A stretch of 8,302 bases of DNA from Betaproteobacteria bacterium. GTDB lineage: Bacteria; Pseudomonadota; Gammaproteobacteria; Burkholderiales; Burkholderiaceae_C. The notes under the pieces are model-generated. The model did not search any database, was not told where the DNA came from, and saw nothing but the letters and a program-made list of their open reading frames with translations. Shown one piece after another: positions 5,884 through 8,302 of the stretch; position 1 is the stretch's first letter; each line of letters opens with the position of its first letter. A program made the translations under genes and the position numbers. The stretch lies in contig CANFOR010000123.1 in assembly GCA_947448675.1 (NCBI GenBank), positions 1 to 8,302 of the forward strand. The letters are read 5' to 3'.

Positions 5884-6708
5884 ATGCATGCAGAAGTCTT
5901 TCAACCCAAGGTGCTCAGCACTGACCTGGGTGCGTTCACGGTGTACACCGCAGGGCGCAGCGGGCCGTGGGTGGTGTGCTGGCCCACGGTGATGAGCGAC
6001 CACCGTTCCATGCTGGCCTTTGCCGAGCAGTTGCTGGGCCAGTACCGCATCGTGCTGGTAGACCCACCTGGCATTGGGGCGAACAACCACATTGGCCAAT
6101 GGCCCAACGTTGCCGCCCAAACGGCTTTGGCACACCAAGTGGTAGACGCCTTGGGCATCGGCAACTTCCATTGGGTGGGCCACGGCTATGGTGGCTTGGT
6201 GGGCGCGGGCATGTTGGCGCGTGTGGGCTACCGCATGCAGAGCATTACGCTGTCGAACACGCATTTTCTGCACACCATACGCATGAAGTTCCCCAGCCTT
6301 TTTGCGAGCGTCGTTTTGCGCTCTAACTACTTTGGGCGGCGCTGGATCGGTGCACGCATGGGTAGACAAATGGCTACCGCCAACGCATGGGAACACAAAA
6401 GGGTGTGTCGCTATTTGGCAGATGTTTTTAAGCACAGCAACCTGCGCATGCTCGCGCACTTTCAGCCCGTGCCCTTGCGCGAACTCAACCAATTGCGCAA
6501 GCTGCTCGAGAAAGTGCGCATTCCCAAACTCTTGCTGGCCGGGGCGCTTGACAACCAGGTGTTGCCGCGCGACCAAGCTACGCTGGCCGATGTGTTGCAA
6601 GCCCGTTATGAAGTGGTCTACTCGGGCTATGGCACTTTCTACGCCAAGCCCGCAGACTGCGCTTATATGGTCAGCAACTTTTGGAACTCTAAGCTGCGTT
6701 TTAAGTGA
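5884..6708 (+). CDS. Alpha/beta-hydrolase-fold protein lacking the catalytic Ser and His (likely pseudoenzyme)
   Basis: A 274-residue cytoplasmic protein (no signal peptide) with a clear alpha/beta-hydrolase layout: strand GPWVVCWPTVMSD (27-39), YRIVLVDPPGIGANN (54-68), elbow WVGHGYGGLVG (97-107), cap region about 130-205, and IPKLLLAGALDNQVLP (213-228). At the nucleophile position of the usual GHSxG motif the residue is Gly101 (GHGYG). Where the catalytic His is expected after the last strand (SGYGTFYAKP) there is Thr251. Only the acid, Asp223, is kept. If the alignment is right it cannot use the standard mechanism, so it may bind a ligand or partner instead. A stop codon lies directly before ATG 5884, fixing the earliest possible start; the ribosome binding site is weak. 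It lies 109 bases beyond the regulator and is probably transcribed separately or by read-through. Confidence 0.85.
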   Translation: MHAEVFQPKVLSTDLGAFTVYTAGRSGPWVVCWPTVMSDHRSMLAFAEQLLGQYRIVLVDPPGIGANNHIGQWPNVAAQTALAHQVVDALGIGNFHWVGHGYGGLVGAGMLARVGYRMQSITLSNTHFLHTIRMKFPSLFASVVLRSNYFGRRWIGARMGRQMATANAWEHKRVCRYLADVFKHSNLRMLAHFQPVPLRELNQLRKLLEKVRIPKLLLAGALDNQVLPRDQATLADVLQARYEVVYSGYGTFYAKPADCAYMVSNFWNSKLRFK

Positions 6709-6725
6709 GCCTGCACCTAGCAGGC
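6709..6725. terminator. Short stem-loop between convergent genes
   Basis: GCCTGC (6709-6714) and GCAGGC (6720-6725) form a perfect six-pair stem with loop ACCTA, starting just after the TGA of the hydrolase-fold gene and 14 bases from the end of the convergent gene. A second stem, GCGCC/GGCGC at 6734-6748, overlaps the stop of the minus-strand gene. There is no T-tract on either side, so a terminator role is only suggested by position. Confidence 0.35.
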
Positions 6726-6738
6726 CCAGCACCGCGCC

Positions 6739-7182
6739 TTAGCGGCGCTCCCAGCCGCCGTGTGCGAAGCGTTCGCGTTCAAAACGCTCGTGCTCGAAGC
6801 GCTCACGTTCAAAGCGGGCGTGCTCAGCGCGCTCGCGCTCCATGCGCTCCCACCGTTCGCGTTCGCGCCATTCGTGGCGGTAGCCCCAAGCGGGCTCAGC
6901 CCAGGCGGTGCGCACGGCAGGCGTGTACACGGGGACTACCACAGGTGCAGGGTAGTAAGCGCCAGCAGGGTAGACCACTTGCGGTGCAGGCAGCACGGCG
7001 GGCGGGCTGTAGTGCACCAAGCGGGGCATGTTGCCCACCACCACTTGCATGCTGGACTGCAAGCCGGGTTGCACCACGTCTACGGCCCACTGCACATTGC
7101 CCGCGTGGGCAGTGCTCGCGGCCAAGGTAGCGCCCAGGGCAGACACGGTGGCCAAGGCCAAAACCAGGTTCTTTGCGTTCAT
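6739..7182 (-). CDS. Small exported protein with Pro/Val-rich middle and Arg/Glu/His-rich repeat tail
   Basis: A 147-residue protein with a signal peptide (MNAKNLVLALATVSALGATL, likely cleaved after AHA at residue 27), so periplasmic or outer surface. The mature N-terminus GNVQWAVDVV and the segment with PPAVLPAPQVVYPAGAYYPAP (about 60-85) recall proteobacterial proteins annotated with PXPV repeats; that family link is tentative. The last 47 residues are very rich in Arg, Glu and His in near-pentapeptide repeats (ERERF, EHERF, ERERF), encoded by 15-bp tandem DNA repeats. The tail could bind metal or polyanions, but this is speculation. The start at 7182 is set by AAGGAG six bases upstream; an upstream in-frame start at 7209 lacks one and would bury the signal peptide. 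It is divergent from glnS and convergent with the hydrolase-fold gene. Function unknown. Confidence 0.82.
   Translation of the reverse strand: MNAKNLVLALATVSALGATLAASTAHAGNVQWAVDVVQPGLQSSMQVVVGNMPRLVHYSPPAVLPAPQVVYPAGAYYPAPVVVPVYTPAVRTAWAEPAWGYRHEWRERERWERMERERAEHARFERERFEHERFERERFAHGGWERR
6766..6840 (-). repeat. 15-bp imperfect tandem repeat, five units, coding
   Basis: Units begin at 6766, 6781, 6796, 6811 and 6826. Each keeps the pattern of GCG/ACG-C-TC followed by GTTC or GCTC on the plus strand. On the coding minus strand each unit gives five residues of the ERERF/EHERF/ERARF type. More degenerate units continue to about 6870. Such in-frame minisatellites can change copy number by slippage without breaking the frame. 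Confidence 0.8.
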
Positions 7183-7320
7183 GCTCGACTCCTTCAGCGG
7201 AGCCTGCACACGTGTGGCCCCGTAGCCCTACAACGCGCCAGCGCAGCTTTGGGCTAGGCCTGCAAGGGGTAAAGCTGTGCCAGAGCGTAACGGCCTGCGC
7301 TGCAGCCCTAAAATGCGTGC
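7183..7320. promoter_or_regulatory. Divergent intergenic region between the exported-protein gene and glnS
   Basis: The 138 bases must carry promoters in both directions. A perfect 10-base palindrome CACACGTGTG lies at 7207-7216. A near-perfect inverted repeat, GCGCAGCTTT (7241-7250) and AAAGCTGTGC (7271-7280), nine of ten pairs with a 20-base spacer, could be an operator or RNA stem. TAAAAT at 7309-7314 looks like a -10 box for glnS; a start about seven bases on would fall at the glnS ATG, making a nearly leaderless transcript. The -35 region is weak (CGTAAC at 7286-7291). Confidence 0.4.
7189..7194 (-). promoter_or_regulatory. Ribosome binding site that sets the start of the exported repeat protein
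   Basis: AAGGAG on the minus strand lies six bases before the ATG at 7182. It supports the 147-residue form beginning with the signal peptide, not the longer reading from 7209. Confidence 0.75.
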
Positions 7321-8302
7321 ATGAGTTCTACTGCACCAGCCAACACCGCCGCCCCCAAACCCAGCAACTTTTTGCGCCAGATCATCGAGGCCGACCTGGC
7401 CCAAGGCACTTACGCCCAGCGCCGCTGGGCTGGTAGCCCGGGCGACGCCGCCCACCACGCCAGCGCGCCGCTCGACACAGCCAAAATTCGCACCCGCTTT
7501 CCGCCCGAGCCCAATGGCTACCTGCACATTGGCCACGCCAAAAGCATTTGCCTGAACTTTGGTTTGGCGCGCGACTACGGCGGCGTGTGCCACCTGCGCT
7601 TTGACGACACCAACCCCGAGAAAGAAGACACCGAATATGTGCGCAGCATCGTCGACTCCGTGCGCTGGCTCGGCTTTGACTGGAACGGGGCTGCAGACGC
7701 TGCGCCCTACCAGGCCAGCGACTACTTTGGCTTTATGTACCGCGCGGCGGAATACTTGGTTGAAGCAGGCCTGGCCTACGTAGACGAGCAAAGCGCCGAG
7801 GCCATGCGCACCAACCGGGGCGACTTTGGCAAACCCGGCGTAGACAGCCCCTTGCGCAACCGCAGCCCCGCCGAGAACCTGGCGCGCCTGCGTGAAATGA
7901 AAGACGGCCAACACGCCGATGGCAGCATGGTGCTGCGCGCCAAAATCAGCATGGCGCACGCCAACATCAACATGCGCGACCCGGCCATTTACCGCATTCG
8001 CCGCGCCACCCACCACCACACGGGTGACGCTTGGTGCATCTACCCGATGTACACCTTTGCCCACCCGATTGAAGACGCGCTGGAGCAAATCACCCACAGC
8101 ATTTGCACGCTGGAGTTTGAAGACCAAAGGCCGTTTTACGACTGGTTGCTGGACCGTTTGTGCGACGGCGGCCTGCTGGCCCACCCCGCACCCAAGCAGT
8201 ACGAGTTTGCCCGCCTGAACCTCACCTATGTGGTCACCAGCAAACGCAAGCTGGCCCAGCTGGTGTACGACCACAAGGTGAGCGGCTGGGACGACCCGCG
8301 CA
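7321..8302 (+). CDS. glnS: Glutaminyl-tRNA synthetase GlnS, N-terminal part, runs off the window
   Basis: GlnRS is the cytoplasmic class I enzyme that charges tRNA-Gln with glutamine using ATP. The 327 visible codons hold the catalytic Rossmann domain: FPPEPNGYLHIGHAKSICLN with the HIGH signature at residues 69-72, RFDDTNPEKED, VRWLGFDW, a TGDAWCIYPMYTFAHPIEDA segment, TLEFEDQRPFYDWLLD, and the second signature in a VTSKRKL form (SKR at 307-309, equivalent to KMSKS). GWDDPR at the window edge continues the family pattern. Compared with the E. coli enzyme as remembered, there is an extra stretch of about 16 residues before the HIGH region (RRWAGSPGDAAHH), which I believe is usual in Burkholderiales. 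There is no Shine-Dalgarno sequence; the ATG overlaps the stop of a three-codon ORF (ATGCGTGCATGA, 7313-7324). The anticodon-binding barrels lie outside the window. Confidence 0.97.
   Translation, partial: MSSTAPANTAAPKPSNFLRQIIEADLAQGTYAQRRWAGSPGDAAHHASAPLDTAKIRTRFPPEPNGYLHIGHAKSICLNFGLARDYGGVCHLRFDDTNPEKEDTEYVRSIVDSVRWLGFDWNGAADAAPYQASDYFGFMYRAAEYLVEAGLAYVDEQSAEAMRTNRGDFGKPGVDSPLRNRSPAENLARLREMKDGQHADGSMVLRAKISMAHANINMRDPAIYRIRRATHHHTGDAWCIYPMYTFAHPIEDALEQITHSICTLEFEDQRPFYDWLLDRLCDGGLLAHPAPKQYEFARLNLTYVVTSKRKLAQLVYDHKVSGWDDPR

Noticed and set aside
5818..6732. A 304-codon minus-strand open frame
   Set aside because: It is antisense to the hydrolase-fold gene, whose motifs are clear; its own translation shows no recognisable domain.
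7313..7324. Three-codon leader ORF (ATGCGTGCATGA) overlapping the glnS start
   Set aside because: It has no ribosome binding site, encodes no glutamine codon and sits where the -10 box ends, so it is probably not transcribed as a leader.
7228..8274. A 348-codon minus-strand open frame
   Set aside because: It is antisense to glnS; long antisense frames are common in GC-rich genes.

Overview
The window is a GC-rich piece of bacterial chromosome. Its codon use, protein families and gene content suggest a betaproteobacterium of the order Burkholderiales, most likely the Comamonadaceae (Rhodoferax/Acidovorax-like). That assignment is inference from recognised protein sequence, not from a search. 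Two ends are clipped housekeeping genes: the N-terminal 63 codons of uppP (undecaprenyl-diphosphatase) on the minus strand at 1-189, and the first 327 codons of glnS (glutaminyl-tRNA synthetase) on the plus strand from 7321.

Between them, 374-5774 is one tightly packed plus-strand run that looks like an operon. In order it holds a DUF2306-type membrane protein, a small 2TM-domain protein, a membrane-anchored alpha/beta hydrolase, a secreted dienelactone-hydrolase-like protein, a second 2TM-domain protein, a LytS/YehU-type sensor histidine kinase, a doubtful 58-codon ORF, and a LytTR response regulator. Gaps are 2-34 bases or short overlaps. The kinase and regulator form an obvious two-component pair, with 2TM proteins as likely membrane partners. 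As given, the response regulator is frameshifted after codon 37, by about one missing base near 4936-4938. It is therefore either a broken gene or a sequence error.

After a 109-base gap with an imperfect hairpin comes an alpha/beta-hydrolase-fold protein (5884-6708). Its usual nucleophile Ser and catalytic His positions are occupied by Gly and Thr, so it looks like a pseudoenzyme. Convergent to it is a small exported protein (7182-6739, minus strand) with a Pro/Val/Tyr-rich middle and an Arg/Glu/His-rich tail encoded by a 15-bp tandem repeat. A 138-base divergent intergenic region then leads to glnS.

The most unusual signal is a 28-base AT-rich hairpin-like element present five times in the operon (889, 1968, 2587, 4575, 4754). 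All five are on the same strand and in the same codon phase inside different genes, with the layout 6-base arm, 5-base loop, 6-base arm, 11-base tail containing ACGCA. I see no CRISPR array, tRNA, rRNA, insertion sequence or obvious defence system.
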